A stretch of 34,146 nucleotides of DNA from Gammaproteobacteria bacterium (GCA_002700775.1 PAEL01000078.1:1-34146), one strand, 5' to 3'. Shown: positions 22,169 to 33,261, numbered from the stretch's first letter. Notes: generated by a model from the letters alone, not told the origin. Numbers and translations: made by a program.

Positions 22169-22343
22169 TCCGTATTGTGTCGTTAAGAGTATTATCTTTG
22201 GATAGTTGACTCATTTTTGATAGACTTTCTCAGAATCGGTCTCAGAAATTGGCATCAGAGTTTGCTCGTAGCCAAGGTGCATACCGGGTAATATTTTGAA
22301 TGACTCCCAAACTGATCGATTTGCATAACAATAAGGTCGAATA

Positions 22344-23255
22344 ATGCTTAGACAGCGAACTCTCAAAAATATAATCAGGGCTTCTGGGGTTGGATTACAT
22401 ACAGGCAAGCAGATTTATTTGACGCTACGGCCAGCCCCAGTTGACACTGGCATAATTTTTAGTCGCGTTGATATTAGCCCGGTAGTCTCAATTGCTGCAA
22501 AAGCGTCAAATGTGGGTGAAACTACGCTGTCGACAACGCTTGTGAAAGATAATGTAAAAATCTCTACCGTTGAACATTTAATGTCGGCCATGTGTGGTTT
22601 GGGGATAGATAATGCTTACGTCGACGTCAGTGGGGCGGAAGTTCCTATTATGGATGGTAGCGCGGGACCATTTGTATTTTTAATTCAGTCGGCTGGGATA
22701 GAGGAGCAAGAAAAAGCAAAGAAATTTATAAAAATTAATAAGCCTCTTACGCTGGATCAAGACGGCAAGTCTGTCAGTCTAGAGCCATTTGATGGTTTCA
22801 AAGTGAGCTATACACTCCTTTATGACCATCCTGTCTACAAGAGCCATACGACCTCGGCCTCGATAGATTTCTCGAGCACTTCATTTGTAAAAGAAGTTAG
22901 TCGTGCAAGAACGTTTGGGTTCATGCATGAGTTTGAGGAGCTTAGGGACAGAAATTTGGCGCTTGGAGCGAGCATGGAAAACGCGATAGCCGTTGGTGAT
23001 TACAAGGTTCTAAATGAGGATGGGTTGAGATATGAGGATGAGTTTGTGAAGCACAAGATATTGGACTCAATCGGCGACCTCTATTTGCTTGGAAATAGCC
23101 TGATCGGCGAGTTCAAAGGGTACAAGTCAGGGCACGCTCTCAACAATGCTCTTTTGCGGATGTTGGAAGTCAATAAGGATGCTTGGGAAATTGTTAGTTT
23201 TGAGGAAGACGCAAATGTGCCAATTCTTTACTCGAAACCAGGCATTGCTGCGTAA
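22344..23255 (+). CDS. lpxC: UDP-3-O-acyl-N-acetylglucosamine deacetylase
   Basis: [75 protein letters not shown]. Confidence 0.97.
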   Translation: MLRQRTLKNIIRASGVGLHTGKQIYLTLRPAPVDTGIIFSRVDISPVVSIAAKASNVGETTLSTTLVKDNVKISTVEHLMSAMCGLGIDNAYVDVSGAEVPIMDGSAGPFVFLIQSAGIEEQEKAKKFIKINKPLTLDQDGKSVSLEPFDGFKVSYTLLYDHPVYKSHTTSASIDFSSTSFVKEVSRARTFGFMHEFEELRDRNLALGASMENAIAVGDYKVLNEDGLRYEDEFVKHKILDSIGDLYLLGNSLIGEFKGYKSGHALNNALLRMLEVNKDAWEIVSFEEDANVPILYSKPGIAA

Positions 23256-23444
23256 GATGTTGATTTTTTAAGATTTCTCTAAATTACTTGTTTTTGTTTA
23301 TTTACATTGTTGTTTTTCTAGCCATTTAGCCTCAACCTTCTTAGAATACTCCCTTTCTTAATGCAATCTTATGTAACGCATTGAGTTTGAGCACAGTTGT
23401 ACTTTTTACACATCCTTTAAATACAAGTAGAGACGTTCTTGTAC

Positions 23445-24395
23445 ATGAAATTGATTTTTGTAAGTGAAAAGCTGGGTGAGAGCAGAGCGTTCTTTTTAGG
23501 GAGATGGTTGAGAGCACTGTTGTCACTGTGCCTACTAGGCACCACAATCCCGGGTGTTTACTATATTTTTCAAGAACTTAGATCTGAACCCCCCTCATTA
23601 TCTGACCTTAACTCTGACATAGAGTTACAGAAGCGACTTTTGGAGCAGGCTGAAAAAATAGGTTTTTTACAGCAGAAATCGAACAATGAAATTAGCGCGC
23701 TCACAGCGCGGCTAGGAACATTACAAGCAAGATTATCGCGTTTAGATTCGCTAGGGTTAAGGATTACTCAGCTCGCTAACCTCGATGACGGCGAATTTGA
23801 TTTTGATGGGGATTTGCCTGTTGGCGGGCCGAGCGTTTCAGTTACGGATTTAAGTTTTCCGTCACTAATATCGAATGATTATTGGGCTGCTGAGGAGGCA
23901 ATTTCAGATTTAACAATGCATCTTGAGGATCGAGAGCGTCAGCTGCTTTTCTTAGAGGAGGTCCTCGATCGGCGTGAAGCCGCAAATAATCGGCAGGTTT
24001 TTGGTCAGCCTTTGGAATACTCATGGGTTGCTTCTAAATTCGGTAATCGACCGGACCCGTTCACAGGTAAAAACAGCTTTCATTCGGGGATTGATCTCAC
24101 TACTGGTAAGGCTGGCGCGGAAATCAGGACTATAGCGTCAGGAGTCGTCACATGGGCCGGCCCCCGATCGGGATACGGTCTTTTGGTAGAGGTGAATCAT
24201 GGCAACGGATTTGTAACACGTTATGCGCATTCGGAAAAATTGTTGGTCGCGCTTGGTGATGTTGTTACAAAAAGTCAAAAGATAGCGCACGTCGGTTCTA
24301 CAGGACGATCAACGGGACCTCATGTGCATTTTGAAGTTTATAAGAATGGTCGTATAGTCGACCCCGCAACTTACCTCAGCAATACGATTCGTTAG
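23445..24395 (+). CDS. Membrane-anchored M23 (LytM-type) metallopeptidase with coiled-coil region
   Basis: N-terminal TM, predicted coiled coil, zinc ligands FHSGIDL and HVHFE both present. Located between lpxC and secA. Confidence 0.92.
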   Translation: MKLIFVSEKLGESRAFFLGRWLRALLSLCLLGTTIPGVYYIFQELRSEPPSLSDLNSDIELQKRLLEQAEKIGFLQQKSNNEISALTARLGTLQARLSRLDSLGLRITQLANLDDGEFDFDGDLPVGGPSVSVTDLSFPSLISNDYWAAEEAISDLTMHLEDRERQLLFLEEVLDRREAANNRQVFGQPLEYSWVASKFGNRPDPFTGKNSFHSGIDLTTGKAGAEIRTIASGVVTWAGPRSGYGLLVEVNHGNGFVTRYAHSEKLLVALGDVVTKSQKIAHVGSTGRSTGPHVHFEVYKNGRIVDPATYLSNTIR

Positions 24396-24485
24396 AGCTT
24401 AAAAGTTTAGATTTTGTTCTCACTCAAAATCCAGAATCTGCGCGTGTTCTAAATAATCTATAAATTTAAATTGAAAGAAAATCAT

Positions 24486-27248
24486 ATGAACTTTTTCAGA
24501 AAAATATTCGGCAGCAGTAATTCTCGAAAAATAAAAAAGCTACAGCGGAAGGTGGTTAAAATAAATTCATTAGAGAAAGCGTATTCGGCCCTTACAGATG
24601 AGGAGCTATCGAATGTAACCGCTGACTTAATGTCAAGGTATTCGGGTCAAGGTGAAAGCCTCGATACTTTATTACCAGAGGCTTTTGCTGCTGTAAGAGA
24701 AGCCGGAAAAAGAACACTAGGATTAAGACACTTTGACGTACAGCTCGTTGGTGGAATGGTTCTTCATGAGGGCAATATTGCAGAAATGCGAACTGGAGAA
24801 GGCAAAACTCTTATGTCGACTTTGCCTGCTTATTTAAATGCATTGACGCAATCCGGAGTGCATTTGGTGACTGTTAACGAATACCTCGCAGAACGAGACG
24901 CGAATTGGATGCGTCCGATTTATGAATTGTTGGGCTTAAGCGTTGGTGTAATAAAGGCTGGGCAAGCCCCGATGGAAAAGCAAGCAGCATACCAATGTCA
25001 TATTACTTACGGTACTAATAATGAATTTGGCTTTGATTATCTTCGGGACAATATGGCTTTTCGTCGCGAAGATAAGATGCAACGTGAACTAAATTTTGCA
25101 ATTGTTGATGAGGTTGATTCGATACTAATTGACGAGGCGCGTACTCCCTTAATCATCTCGGGTGCAGCCGAGAATAGCTCTGAACTGTACAAAGCAATTA
25201 ACAAGATAATTCCGAAACTCGAAAAAGGGCAAAAAGAAGAGAAGTCTAAGTTAGAAACAATGGATCGAAATTACGTCCCGGAAGAAAATGGTCATTTTAC
25301 TGTCGATGAAAAAAGTAGGCAGGTTGAACTTACTGAGCAGGGGCACGAGTTCGTTGAAACCTTGTTGATTTCGCAGGAACTTTTGAGAGAAGGGGAGTCA
25401 CTGTACGCTGCTACGAATTTATCGCTGCTGCATCATGTGCATTCGGCGTTGAAAGCCCATCAACTTTTTACGCGTGATGTAGAGTATATAGTGAAAGATA
25501 AGAAAATAGTGTTAATTGATGAGCATACTGGCCGCACTATGGAGGGTCGCAGACTTTCCGAGGGGCTGCATCAAGCGTTAGAAGCAAAAGAAAAAGTTGA
25601 TATACAGAGTGAGAGTCAAACATTGGCCTCAACAACCTTTCAAAATTATTTTCGGTTGTATAAAAATTTGTCTGGAATGACGGGGACTGCTGATACAGAA
25701 GCATTTGAATTCAACCAAATTTATGGACTGAATGTGGTTGTTATACCTACTAATAAACCAATGATTCGTTTAGACGCTAATGATCTTATCTTTCTATCCA
25801 TGGAAGAAAAGCTTGAAGCTATAGTTAAGGATATTTTAGAAATTAGTAAAAAGGGCGCGCCAGTTTTGGTAGGAACCGCATCGATTGAGACATCCGAAAT
25901 TATCTCTTCTTTTTTGACTAAAAAACAGGTAAATCATGAAGTTTTGAATGCGAAGTTTCATGAAAAGGAAGCCCAAATTATTGCTCAAGCTGGTCGTCCC
26001 GGAGCGGTCACGATTGCGACAAATATGGCAGGTCGAGGTACAGACATAGTTCTTGGGGGAAATCTAGATTCTGAAATTGCTGAAGTCAAAAGCCCAACGG
26101 AAGAACAGATAAAGAAGATAGAAGAGAATTGGGAAGAGCATCATAAAACAGTTATTGAGGCAGGGGGGCTGCATATAATTGGTACAGAGCGTCACGAGTC
26201 GCGCAGGATTGACAATCAATTACGCGGACGGTCTGGTCGGCAAGGGGACCCCGGTTACTCGCGCTTCTATTTATCTATGGAGGATAATCTTCTTCGCATA
26301 TTCGCAAGCGACGGGGTAAAAAATTTAATGCGGCGCCTCGGAATGGAGCGGGGTGAAGCAATTGAAAATAGCATGGTAACGCGCTCAATTGAGAAGGCAC
26401 AGAGAAAAGTCGAGGGTCGTAATTTTGATATTCGTAAACAATTACTCGAATACGACAACGTGGCTAATGACCAAAGGACTATTATCTATCGGCAGCGAAA
26501 TGAATTGATGGCTCGAGATGAGATCACCGATCTGATTATTGATATGCGAGTCGAGGTAGTTAACCAATTAGTCGATCAGTTTGTTCCTCCCAACAGTGTG
26601 CCAGAACAATGGGATATTGAGGGTTTAGAAGAAAATTTAGCTTCTGAACTTTCCATTTCGCTTCCAGTTCAAAAGTGGCTTGAAGATGATGATAATCTGT
26701 ATGAAGACCATTTGAAGGCAAAAATTATAGATGAGATAACAAGGGTGTACGATGAGAAAGGTAAAATGGTAGGGGAAAAAATTAGGAGTTTTGAGAAACA
26801 GATTATGCTCCAAATCCTCGACAATCTGTGGAAAGAGCATCTTGCTGTGATGGATGGTTTACGGCAAGGAATCTTTCTTCGAAGTTATGGAGGCAAGAAC
26901 CCTCGGCAGGAATATAAGAGGGAAGCTTTTGCTTTATTTCAAGACTTGTTGACGAATTTACAGCATGAAGTAATTAAGGTATTGAGCCATGTTCAAATAC
27001 GCGAAGAAGATTCGGCTGATGCGATAGATCGACGACGTGCCGAAGAGCTCAAAATGCAAAAGGTAAATCTACAGCACCAAAAGGTGCCTGAACTTTCTGA
27101 AGGGAGTTCGACTGGGAATGTTCAGAATAAAGAAAGCGATAGGTCCGCACCTCCTTTCGTGCGCCAGGTGCCTAAGGTGGGTCGCAATGAGCTGTGTCCG
27201 TGCGGTTCAGGTAAAAAATATAAAGCTTGTTGTGGAAAGCTTGTCTGA
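24486..27248 (+). CDS. secA: Preprotein translocase ATPase SecA
   Basis: MRTGEGKTL Walker [32 protein letters not shown]-terminal zinc-binding motif [14 protein letters not shown]. Confidence 0.98.
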   Translation: MNFFRKIFGSSNSRKIKKLQRKVVKINSLEKAYSALTDEELSNVTADLMSRYSGQGESLDTLLPEAFAAVREAGKRTLGLRHFDVQLVGGMVLHEGNIAEMRTGEGKTLMSTLPAYLNALTQSGVHLVTVNEYLAERDANWMRPIYELLGLSVGVIKAGQAPMEKQAAYQCHITYGTNNEFGFDYLRDNMAFRREDKMQRELNFAIVDEVDSILIDEARTPLIISGAAENSSELYKAINKIIPKLEKGQKEEKSKLETMDRNYVPEENGHFTVDEKSRQVELTEQGHEFVETLLISQELLREGESLYAATNLSLLHHVHSALKAHQLFTRDVEYIVKDKKIVLIDEHTGRTMEGRRLSEGLHQALEAKEKVDIQSESQTLASTTFQNYFRLYKNLSGMTGTADTEAFEFNQIYGLNVVVIPTNKPMIRLDANDLIFLSMEEKLEAIVKDILEISKKGAPVLVGTASIETSEIISSFLTKKQVNHEVLNAKFHEKEAQIIAQAGRPGAVTIATNMAGRGTDIVLGGNLDSEIAEVKSPTEEQIKKIEENWEEHHKTVIEAGGLHIIGTERHESRRIDNQLRGRSGRQGDPGYSRFYLSMEDNLLRIFASDGVKNLMRRLGMERGEAIENSMVTRSIEKAQRKVEGRNFDIRKQLLEYDNVANDQRTIIYRQRNELMARDEITDLIIDMRVEVVNQLVDQFVPPNSVPEQWDIEGLEENLASELSISLPVQKWLEDDDNLYEDHLKAKIIDEITRVYDEKGKMVGEKIRSFEKQIMLQILDNLWKEHLAVMDGLRQGIFLRSYGGKNPRQEYKREAFALFQDLLTNLQHEVIKVLSHVQIREEDSADAIDRRRAEELKMQKVNLQHQKVPELSEGSSTGNVQNKESDRSAPPFVRQVPKVGRNELCPCGSGKKYKACCGKLV

Positions 27249-27276
27249 GCATTTAAAACGGGAAAGGGAAAATTCG

Positions 27277-28470
27277 GTGAAGGCTTCTGATGGCGATTTC
27301 TTGTCAATATCTGGCGTGCGAGTAAGCGCCGTTAAGAGTGGTATTAAGGTAAGAGATCGGTTAGATCTTGTTGTGTTTGAAATCGACGAAAAATCTTCGG
27401 TGGCCGGAGTTTTTACTCTAAACAAATTCTGCGCCGCGCCCGTCCAGATTGCAAAAGAAAACCTATTACGCGGTAACGCTCGTTATTTCTTAGTTAATAC
27501 GGGATACGCTAACGCAGGTACTGGAAAGCTTGGTTTAAAAGCCGCCAAGAATTGCTGCTCTAAGTTGGCGGAAATAACAAAGGTTGCTGAAAGCTCGGTA
27601 ATCCCTTTTTCGACGGGAGTCATTGGTGAACATCTGCCTGTTGATAAGGTTTTGAGTGCTCTTCCGGCGGCAATTAACGGTTTTTCTGAAGTTGATTGGC
27701 TGAGTGCTGCACGCGGTATTATGACTACGGACACCCAACCTAAGGTTATTTCAAGAACAATACGATCAAAAAATGGCAGTATCAGAGTTACCGGGGTTGC
27801 AAAGGGTTCCGGGATGATCCGGCCTGATATGGCTACTATGCTTGCCTTTGTTTTTTGCGATGCGCGGGTTGCTCCTACTGATTTGAAGGTGCTTCTGGCG
27901 AAGCTGGTTGAAGGGTCCTTTAATCGAATTACGGTGGACGGAGATACGTCGACAAATGATAGCTGTATGCTCGTCGCTACCGGAGCTAGTGGGATAGAAA
28001 TTGTAGGAGATAGAGAACTTGAAGATGGTCTAGGAGTTTTCTTTACAGACCTTGCTATTGCGTTAATCCGAGATGCCGAGGGCGCCACAAAGTTTGTCAC
28101 CGTGTCCGTTGATGGAGGGGAAAATTCTGAAGAGTGTTTGAGGGTTGCTTATGCGATCTCGGAGTCACCTCTTGTAAAGACTGCTATGTTTGCGTCTGAC
28201 CCGAATTGGGGACGCATTCTAGCTGTCATTGGTAGATCAGATATTGAGGATTTAGATATCGATGCGGTCGAAATCATGCTTGGTGGTACAAGGGTAGTTT
28301 GCGATGGCGGTGTTGATCCATCCTACACAGAAACTCTCGGTCAAATGGAAATGGCGGAAAAAGAAGTGGCAGTTAAAATTTCCCTCGGACGTGGAACGGC
28401 CAAAGAAACGGTATTTACATCCGATTTATCGGTAGACTATGTGAAAATTAACGCTGATTACCGTAGCTAA
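27277..28470 (+). CDS. argJ: Bifunctional glutamate N-acetyltransferase/amino-acid acetyltransferase ArgJ
   Basis: LVVFEIDEKSSVAGVFTLNKFCAAPV, autocleavage region IRPDMATMLAFVFCDA, ATKFVTVSVDG. GTG 27277 is the likely start; the track ORF extends back over the secA 3' end. Confidence 0.93.
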   Translation: MKASDGDFLSISGVRVSAVKSGIKVRDRLDLVVFEIDEKSSVAGVFTLNKFCAAPVQIAKENLLRGNARYFLVNTGYANAGTGKLGLKAAKNCCSKLAEITKVAESSVIPFSTGVIGEHLPVDKVLSALPAAINGFSEVDWLSAARGIMTTDTQPKVISRTIRSKNGSIRVTGVAKGSGMIRPDMATMLAFVFCDARVAPTDLKVLLAKLVEGSFNRITVDGDTSTNDSCMLVATGASGIEIVGDRELEDGLGVFFTDLAIALIRDAEGATKFVTVSVDGGENSEECLRVAYAISESPLVKTAMFASDPNWGRILAVIGRSDIEDLDIDAVEIMLGGTRVVCDGGVDPSYTETLGQMEMAEKEVAVKISLGRGTAKETVFTSDLSVDYVKINADYRS

Positions 28471-28520
28471 GTCGCTTTCAGTCGATACTTCACATCAATA
28501 AGCTTGGTCAGGGTGTTGGT

Positions 28521-28910
28521 ATGCTAAGAGTCGTGGTTGGTTTGGTTTGTAATTCGCATAAACAAATTTTGATCGCTTTGCGCGGTGAGCAACAGCACCA
28601 AGGTGGTTTATGGGAGTTTCCCGGAGGCAAGCTAGAGCCTGGTGAGAATGAATCGGATGGACTAATTCGTGAACTGCAGGAAGAGCTTGATATTACAGTT
28701 ACAGATTCTAAGTTTTTCCTTACAACCAGCTTCGATTATAGAGATAAGTTTGTTGAACTCTCGGTATACAAGGTCAAAGCCTTTTTGGGTGAGCCCGCTG
28801 GAAATGAAGGTCAAGAGCTTCGATGGGTTTGTATTAATGATTTGGATTGCGAGGATTTTCCGGCTGGTAATGGTCCAATTATTCTTGCTTTAAAGAAGAC
28901 GATGAATTGA
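28521..28910 (+). CDS. mutT: Nudix hydrolase, MutT family (8-oxo-dGTP diphosphatase)
   Basis: Nudix box GGKLEPGENESDGLIRELQEEL, with GLWEFPGG. Downstream of argJ. Confidence 0.93.
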   Translation: MLRVVVGLVCNSHKQILIALRGEQQHQGGLWEFPGGKLEPGENESDGLIRELQEELDITVTDSKFFLTTSFDYRDKFVELSVYKVKAFLGEPAGNEGQELRWVCINDLDCEDFPAGNGPIILALKKTMN

Positions 28911-29041
28911 TGCTTGAGAGAGATAAGCACAATAAAATGTTTAGCGCAGGCGCCAAGATTGCTTAAAAATTTTGCTTGTTTTGAACTTTTTACAAAGGTA
29001 TTTCGCAAAAAGAGAATATGTTTTCTTGACCGATTTTTTGC

Positions 29042-29254
29042 TTACTGATCTATTTTACTGGGCTCAGATGAATCACTTTCTGAAATAACGTAACTTTCTT
29101 TTGCCCACTCACCAAAGTCTATTAGCTTACAGCGTTCACTGCAAAACGGTCGGGATTCATTTTTAGAATCCCATGAAGTGCTTTTTTGGCAAGTAGGGCA
29201 GGTCACAACGCGATCATTTAAGTAGCTTTTAGTCATTTTTCTTTTTTTCGACAC
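29042..29254 (-). CDS. yacG: DNA gyrase inhibitor YacG (zinc-binding)
   Basis: [37 protein letters not shown]; overlaps coaE. Confidence 0.93.
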   Translation of the reverse strand: MSKKRKMTKSYLNDRVVTCPTCQKSTSWDSKNESRPFCSERCKLIDFGEWAKESYVISESDSSEPSKIDQ

Positions 29255-29870
29255 CCAGATTGATCTTTGAAGTCATGAGATAACGCAAATGTTGTTTATG
29301 AACTAAATCTCTCAATTGCTCAGGGCTGCCTTGATTACTTATTACGTCGTCCGCAAACGAGAGTCGAGTTTCTCTATCAATTTGCGAGGCTATTATTCCC
29401 CGTATTGTCGCAGGGTCACCTCCGTCTCGTTGTAGTGTTCGAGTTAGCTGAGTATCTTGGTCAACGTCAATAACAAGTATCCTATTTACTAACCCTTTTT
29501 GTTGAGTCTCTAGAAGGAGCGGCGACATCAGAATACAATATGGGCTCCTGGGTTTTGACAAAAGACTTATTATTCTCGAATGGATCATAGGGTGGAGAAG
29601 ACTTTCCAACCATTTTTTTTCAGAGGGGTCAGAAAAAATTGTTTTGCGCAGAAGTTTTCGGTTTAGATTGCCGTCTGCTTTTAAAATTGTATCGCCGAAA
29701 TGATGAGTTATTTTTTCGAGTGCGACTGCTCCTTTAGCAACCGCTTCCCGGGCAAGGACATCTGTATCAATAATTTCTATTTTTAATTCCGCAAAGTGTG
29801 TTGCCGCTTTGGATTTGCCGCTACCAATTCCTCCGGTAAGTCCGATAATCATCGATTCATTGTTAGTCAA
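29229..29870 (-). CDS. coaE: Dephospho-CoA kinase
   Basis: [19 protein letters not shown]-loop, [23 protein letters not shown]. Confidence 0.96.
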   Translation of the reverse strand: MTNNESMIIGLTGGIGSGKSKAATHFAELKIEIIDTDVLAREAVAKGAVALEKITHHFGDTILKADGNLNRKLLRKTIFSDPSEKKWLESLLHPMIHSRIISLLSKPRSPYCILMSPLLLETQQKGLVNRILVIDVDQDTQLTRTLQRDGGDPATIRGIIASQIDRETRLSFADDVISNQGSPEQLRDLVHKQHLRYLMTSKINLGVEKKKND

Positions 29871-29918
29871 TGTCTCATTCCTATGTTAGTTGAATATCAG
29901 TTGCTAAGAATGCCGAAA

Positions 29919-30812
29919 CTATCTATTAAGGATCTCGATGTAAAACAAAATTACCTCACTTCCCCAAAATGCCATTAATAAACCTGCGGCAGCCAAGAAT
30001 GGTCCAAATGGAATTGGGTTTGGGGCCTCCTTGTGCCACTTTCCTCTGGACAGTGTGCCGAAGACTGCTCCTGATAAAGAAGCTAGCGTTATTATTGGCA
30101 GCAAGCTTTGCCATCCAAGCCAAGCTCCGAGCCCTGCTAAAAATTTTAAGTCGCCAAATCCTAAGCCTTCCTTTTTTGTAATTATCCTGAAAGTCCAATA
30201 AAAAATCCAAAGAGACAGATATCCTAATGTTGCTCCGAGTATGGACTCGGACGGGCTTGTCCCAAAGCCGAAATCTGTTAGGCTAACGAGCAATCCAAAC
30301 CAAACAAGTGACATGGTGAGTTCGTCGGGCAGAATCAAATGTTTGATATCAATGATCGTTAGGGTAAGCAGGGCTAGAGAAAAAAATAATACGATTAGAA
30401 ATTGGAAACTGATTGAATATCGTATTCCAATAAAAACCGCCAACGCTGAGCTTGTAAGCTCAACGATAGGATATTGTTTGGGTATTGAGCTACTACATTT
30501 TGAACACTTCCCGTTTAAGAAAATATAGCTCACTATTGGAATATTCTCCCAGGCTTTAATCGGGTTTTTACACGCTTGGCAGTGTGATCTGGGTAGATGA
30601 AGGCTAAGTTTTTTAAGATAAGCGTTGCCTGAGCCGTCAAGATCTGATGTGTCTTTGAGCTCAGTTTTCGTTGTGTTTATCCAACGGTACTGGATCATCA
30701 ACGGAAGTCTATAAGCAAGAACGTTGACAAAACTCCCTGAAATTAGACCTACTAGACCTGCAAATAATATTACGTCAAGTGTCATAGAGAGCAATGAGTT
30801 AATAATGGTCAT
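29919..30812 (-). CDS. pilD: Type IV prepilin leader peptidase PilD
   Basis: SGSFVNVLAYRLP, zinc-type CQAC...CSKC, catalytic Asp motifs DIKHLILPDELT and GLGFGDLKFLAGLGAWLGW. The start could be upstream, to 30866. Confidence 0.93.
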   Translation of the reverse strand: MTIINSLLSMTLDVILFAGLVGLISGSFVNVLAYRLPLMIQYRWINTTKTELKDTSDLDGSGNAYLKKLSLHLPRSHCQACKNPIKAWENIPIVSYIFLNGKCSKCSSSIPKQYPIVELTSSALAVFIGIRYSISFQFLIVLFFSLALLTLTIIDIKHLILPDELTMSLVWFGLLVSLTDFGFGTSPSESILGATLGYLSLWIFYWTFRIITKKEGLGFGDLKFLAGLGAWLGWQSLLPIITLASLSGAVFGTLSRGKWHKEAPNPIPFGPFLAAAGLLMAFWGSEVILFYIEILNR

Positions 30813-30999
30813 TTTTTTTATAGCTCGCGTGCAATAGAGATAGCTTTTTTTAGATTTATGATCCAAAAGTAAGTTAAATTTAGTAACATTTGTAGCAAAT
30901 AATCAATATAATAATACTTGTTTGATCGCTGCTTTGACAGGACGTTGCTGCTTTTCTTTCAATAGGGATTTCAGTTTTATTGGTCTAGGGGTTCGTAAA

Positions 31000-31395
31000 A
31001 TGTTGAATGTTAAGAAAGTAGTTTATGGTTGGGTCTTTATTTTTATGTACATGCTGCCTCTTGATGTAGCCTCAGGTCAAAGCAAGACTGTCGATGACGG
31101 CGTGTTTACTCAGATGCAGGTTGATGCGGGAAAGCCCGTCTACGACAATAGTTGTAAGACGTGCCATGATATGCGTTTTTACAGAGATGCGTTGAAATCT
31201 TGGGATGGTCAGCCGGTGTTGTGGATGTGGGAAGCAATTTTAGGCACAATGCCCGCCGATAATCCTGGTTCGTTGATGCTCGACGAGTACACTGATGTCG
31301 TCGCTTACATTCTTTCAGAGAACGGTTTTCCAGTTGGGGAAGAGGCTCTTGACCCCGATGTAAATATGGGCGACATTCTAATCGTTTCGCCATAG
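31000..31395 (+). CDS. Secreted monoheme c-type cytochrome
   Basis: N-terminal signal sequence, one heme-binding CKTCH motif, downstream Met candidate (LGTMPADN). ATG 31000 in frame with the track ORF. Confidence 0.82.
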   Translation: MLNVKKVVYGWVFIFMYMLPLDVASGQSKTVDDGVFTQMQVDAGKPVYDNSCKTCHDMRFYRDALKSWDGQPVLWMWEAILGTMPADNPGSLMLDEYTDVVAYILSENGFPVGEEALDPDVNMGDILIVSP

Positions 31396-31456
31396 AACTT
31401 TTTCAAGTCAATGGGCGATTTCCGAGTTTCACTTGATTGCTTTAGATCTGAATCGT

Positions 31457-31475
31457 TTAGCTAGAAAATAGCTAA
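31457..31475. terminator. Perfect hairpin between convergent genes (weak candidate terminator)
   Basis: TTAGCTA-GAAAA-TAGCTAA, 7-bp perfect arms, 5-nt loop, overlapping the stop codon of the minus-strand nuclease gene. No strong T tract follows. Confidence 0.3.
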
Positions 31476-32197
31476 TCTATTGTTGATTGACAAGTCGTTA
31501 GTCGCTTAGAAATAATATTCTTATCTCGCTGGTGTATGTCTAAATTATACCGTTCGGCAATAATCTTCCACAACGCGACGTACTCGCAAATAAACTCTTC
31601 CCTTGGCAGGTATCGAGCTAGTCCTTTTTGATTTTTTTTACGTGTTTCCTTTCTGCCTGTAAGTACTAAGTTTATTGGATCATTCGAAAATTGAGTTTTT
31701 TTCTGTGCTGGCCAAGCGTCGCCGCCGTGACTATGCGCATACAAACGAGGAATTATGTGATCAATATCCATCTTGTTAGCTATTTCAAATTCATCACCGG
31801 TATATTCATCTAACCACATGCCACTCCGAACAACACAGTTTCTCGGGTTGGTGAACTTTACTGGTGCGCGGCTGGTTAGAATTAACAATTCCTGCCGAGT
31901 TGACTGGCAGTCTTCGTCGAGGTCGATTTCATAGTTCCAATCATCATCGTTGAAAAATTTCTCCATGTATCTGCGATCTCTCGTTAAGCCACTTTTTCTT
32001 TGTCGTTGACGGGAGAACGTGTCGGGTATTTCACAGTTCCGGAGATGGCAATGGTAGGAATTCCCATGATAATGGCCACCGTTTTGATCTAAATTACCCG
32101 GATGGCTAAGTGTCGAGGGTGAGATTGCGCTTAAAACTAAGGAAATTGTACTTATGTTCAAAGTTTTCTGAGCTCTAAATATTATTTTGTAGCACAT
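31472..32197 (-). CDS. Secreted HNH-type endonuclease, DUF1524-like, with N-terminal His-rich motif
   Basis: Hydrophobic signal-like N-terminus; HPGNLDQNGGHYHGNSYHCH; C-terminal MDIDHIIPRLYAHSHGGDAW...QFSNDPINLVLTGRKETRKKNQKGLARYLP typical of the DUF1524/GmrSD C-terminal HNH fold. Confidence 0.82.
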   Translation of the reverse strand: MCYKIIFRAQKTLNISTISLVLSAISPSTLSHPGNLDQNGGHYHGNSYHCHLRNCEIPDTFSRQRQRKSGLTRDRRYMEKFFNDDDWNYEIDLDEDCQSTRQELLILTSRAPVKFTNPRNCVVRSGMWLDEYTGDEFEIANKMDIDHIIPRLYAHSHGGDAWPAQKKTQFSNDPINLVLTGRKETRKKNQKGLARYLPREEFICEYVALWKIIAERYNLDIHQRDKNIISKRLTTCQSTID

Positions 32198-32262
32198 ATG
32201 TTGCGTGACCTTATTTTTTTTAGGAGCGAAATTCTAATAATTAAAAAATAGCTCGATACTTT

Positions 32263-33108
32263 CTATTTATTAAAAAAAAGCAAGGATAGATCGAGTGCTT
32301 GAATATTTTTTGTTAGCCCGCCGACTGATATATAGTCTACCCCAACTTCAGCGATCGTGATAAGCGAGGTTTCATCGATATTTCCCGAAACTTCTAGACT
32401 CAATTGTCCGTCGTTTAGTCGCACCGCCTCTTTAATTGCTGAGAGGTCAAAATTGTCGAGCATGACCGTATCTGCCTCAGAATTTAAGACTTGGGTTAAT
32501 TCATTAATGTTTTGCACTTCGATTTCGATTGTTTTATTCGGATCTAATGTTTTTGCTTTTGCTATGGCTGATTCAATGCCACCGCAGGCAGCGATGTGAT
32601 TTTCCTTTATCAGGAAAGCGTCATATAAACCTTGACGATGATTGCAGCAGCCTCCAACTCGAACGGCATATTTTTGTGCATTGCGTAATCCAGGGAGAGT
32701 TTTGCGTGTGTCGAGAATCTGAGTGGCCGTGTGTTTGATCAAGTTTGAGAAGTAATGACTTTTAGTGGCTGTCCCTGATAGCGTTTGTAGAAAATTTAAA
32801 GCGGTGCGCTCTCCACTAACGATTTGTCTGGCGTTGCCTCGAATTCGAGCTAGAGTTTGGCCTTGTGCAACTTCATCCCCATCATTGAAAAGCCACTCCA
32901 GAGACAAAAAGTTTTGACTTTGCAATTGCCTAAATGCCGACTCGGCATAGGGTATTCCGCAAATAATTCCGGTTTCTTTAACAATAATTTCAGCAGTAGC
33001 TTCAGCTTTGGAGTCAATTAAAAGTGCTGTTATGTCTCCGGAACCAATATCTTCGCTCAGGGCAGTGTTTGCAATTTTATCTACGTCACTGGGTGGTTTA
33101 ATTTGCAT
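32263..33108 (-). CDS. nadC: Nicotinate-nucleotide pyrophosphorylase (carboxylating)
   Basis: LSEDIGSGDITALLI, SGERTALNFLQTLSGTAT, DTRKTLPGLRNAQKYAVRVGGCCNHRQGLYDAFLIKENH. Confidence 0.97.
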   Translation of the reverse strand: MQIKPPSDVDKIANTALSEDIGSGDITALLIDSKAEATAEIIVKETGIICGIPYAESAFRQLQSQNFLSLEWLFNDGDEVAQGQTLARIRGNARQIVSGERTALNFLQTLSGTATKSHYFSNLIKHTATQILDTRKTLPGLRNAQKYAVRVGGCCNHRQGLYDAFLIKENHIAACGGIESAIAKAKTLDPNKTIEIEVQNINELTQVLNSEADTVMLDNFDLSAIKEAVRLNDGQLSLEVSGNIDETSLITIAEVGVDYISVGGLTKNIQALDLSLLFFNK

Positions 33109-33261
33109 TTAGATCTTTTTCCAGCAGATTTTATTCTTTATATTGATGGAATTTATAAATTTATAAGATCCTTTAGTATAGTACGTTTTAGTATTAGTTA
33201 ATATTTTAAGAAGTTTTACTTGCGCGATTTTAGGAAATAGGTATGTTTTTGAACTTGATTT

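Noticed and set aside
27118-27276. N-terminal extension of the argJ track ORF
   Set aside because: It runs through the secA zinc-binding C-terminus in another frame. ArgJ homology begins near the GTG at 27277, so it is not a fusion or programmed frameshift.
27483-28100. 205-aa antisense ORF opposite argJ
   Set aside because: Same signature of a shadow ORF; argJ on the plus strand is unambiguous.
28911-29041. Possible terminator between convergent mutT and yacG (GCAAAAA...TTTTTTGC with inner AAGAGAA/TTTTCTT)
   Set aside because: The structure is A/T-dominated, needs G-U pairing and has a bulged interior; too weak to call.
31472-32197. HNH nuclease as part of a restriction or anti-phage system
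   Set aside because: No methyltransferase, specificity subunit, GmrSD N-terminal domain, immunity gene or other defence gene nearby, and the protein appears to be exported.
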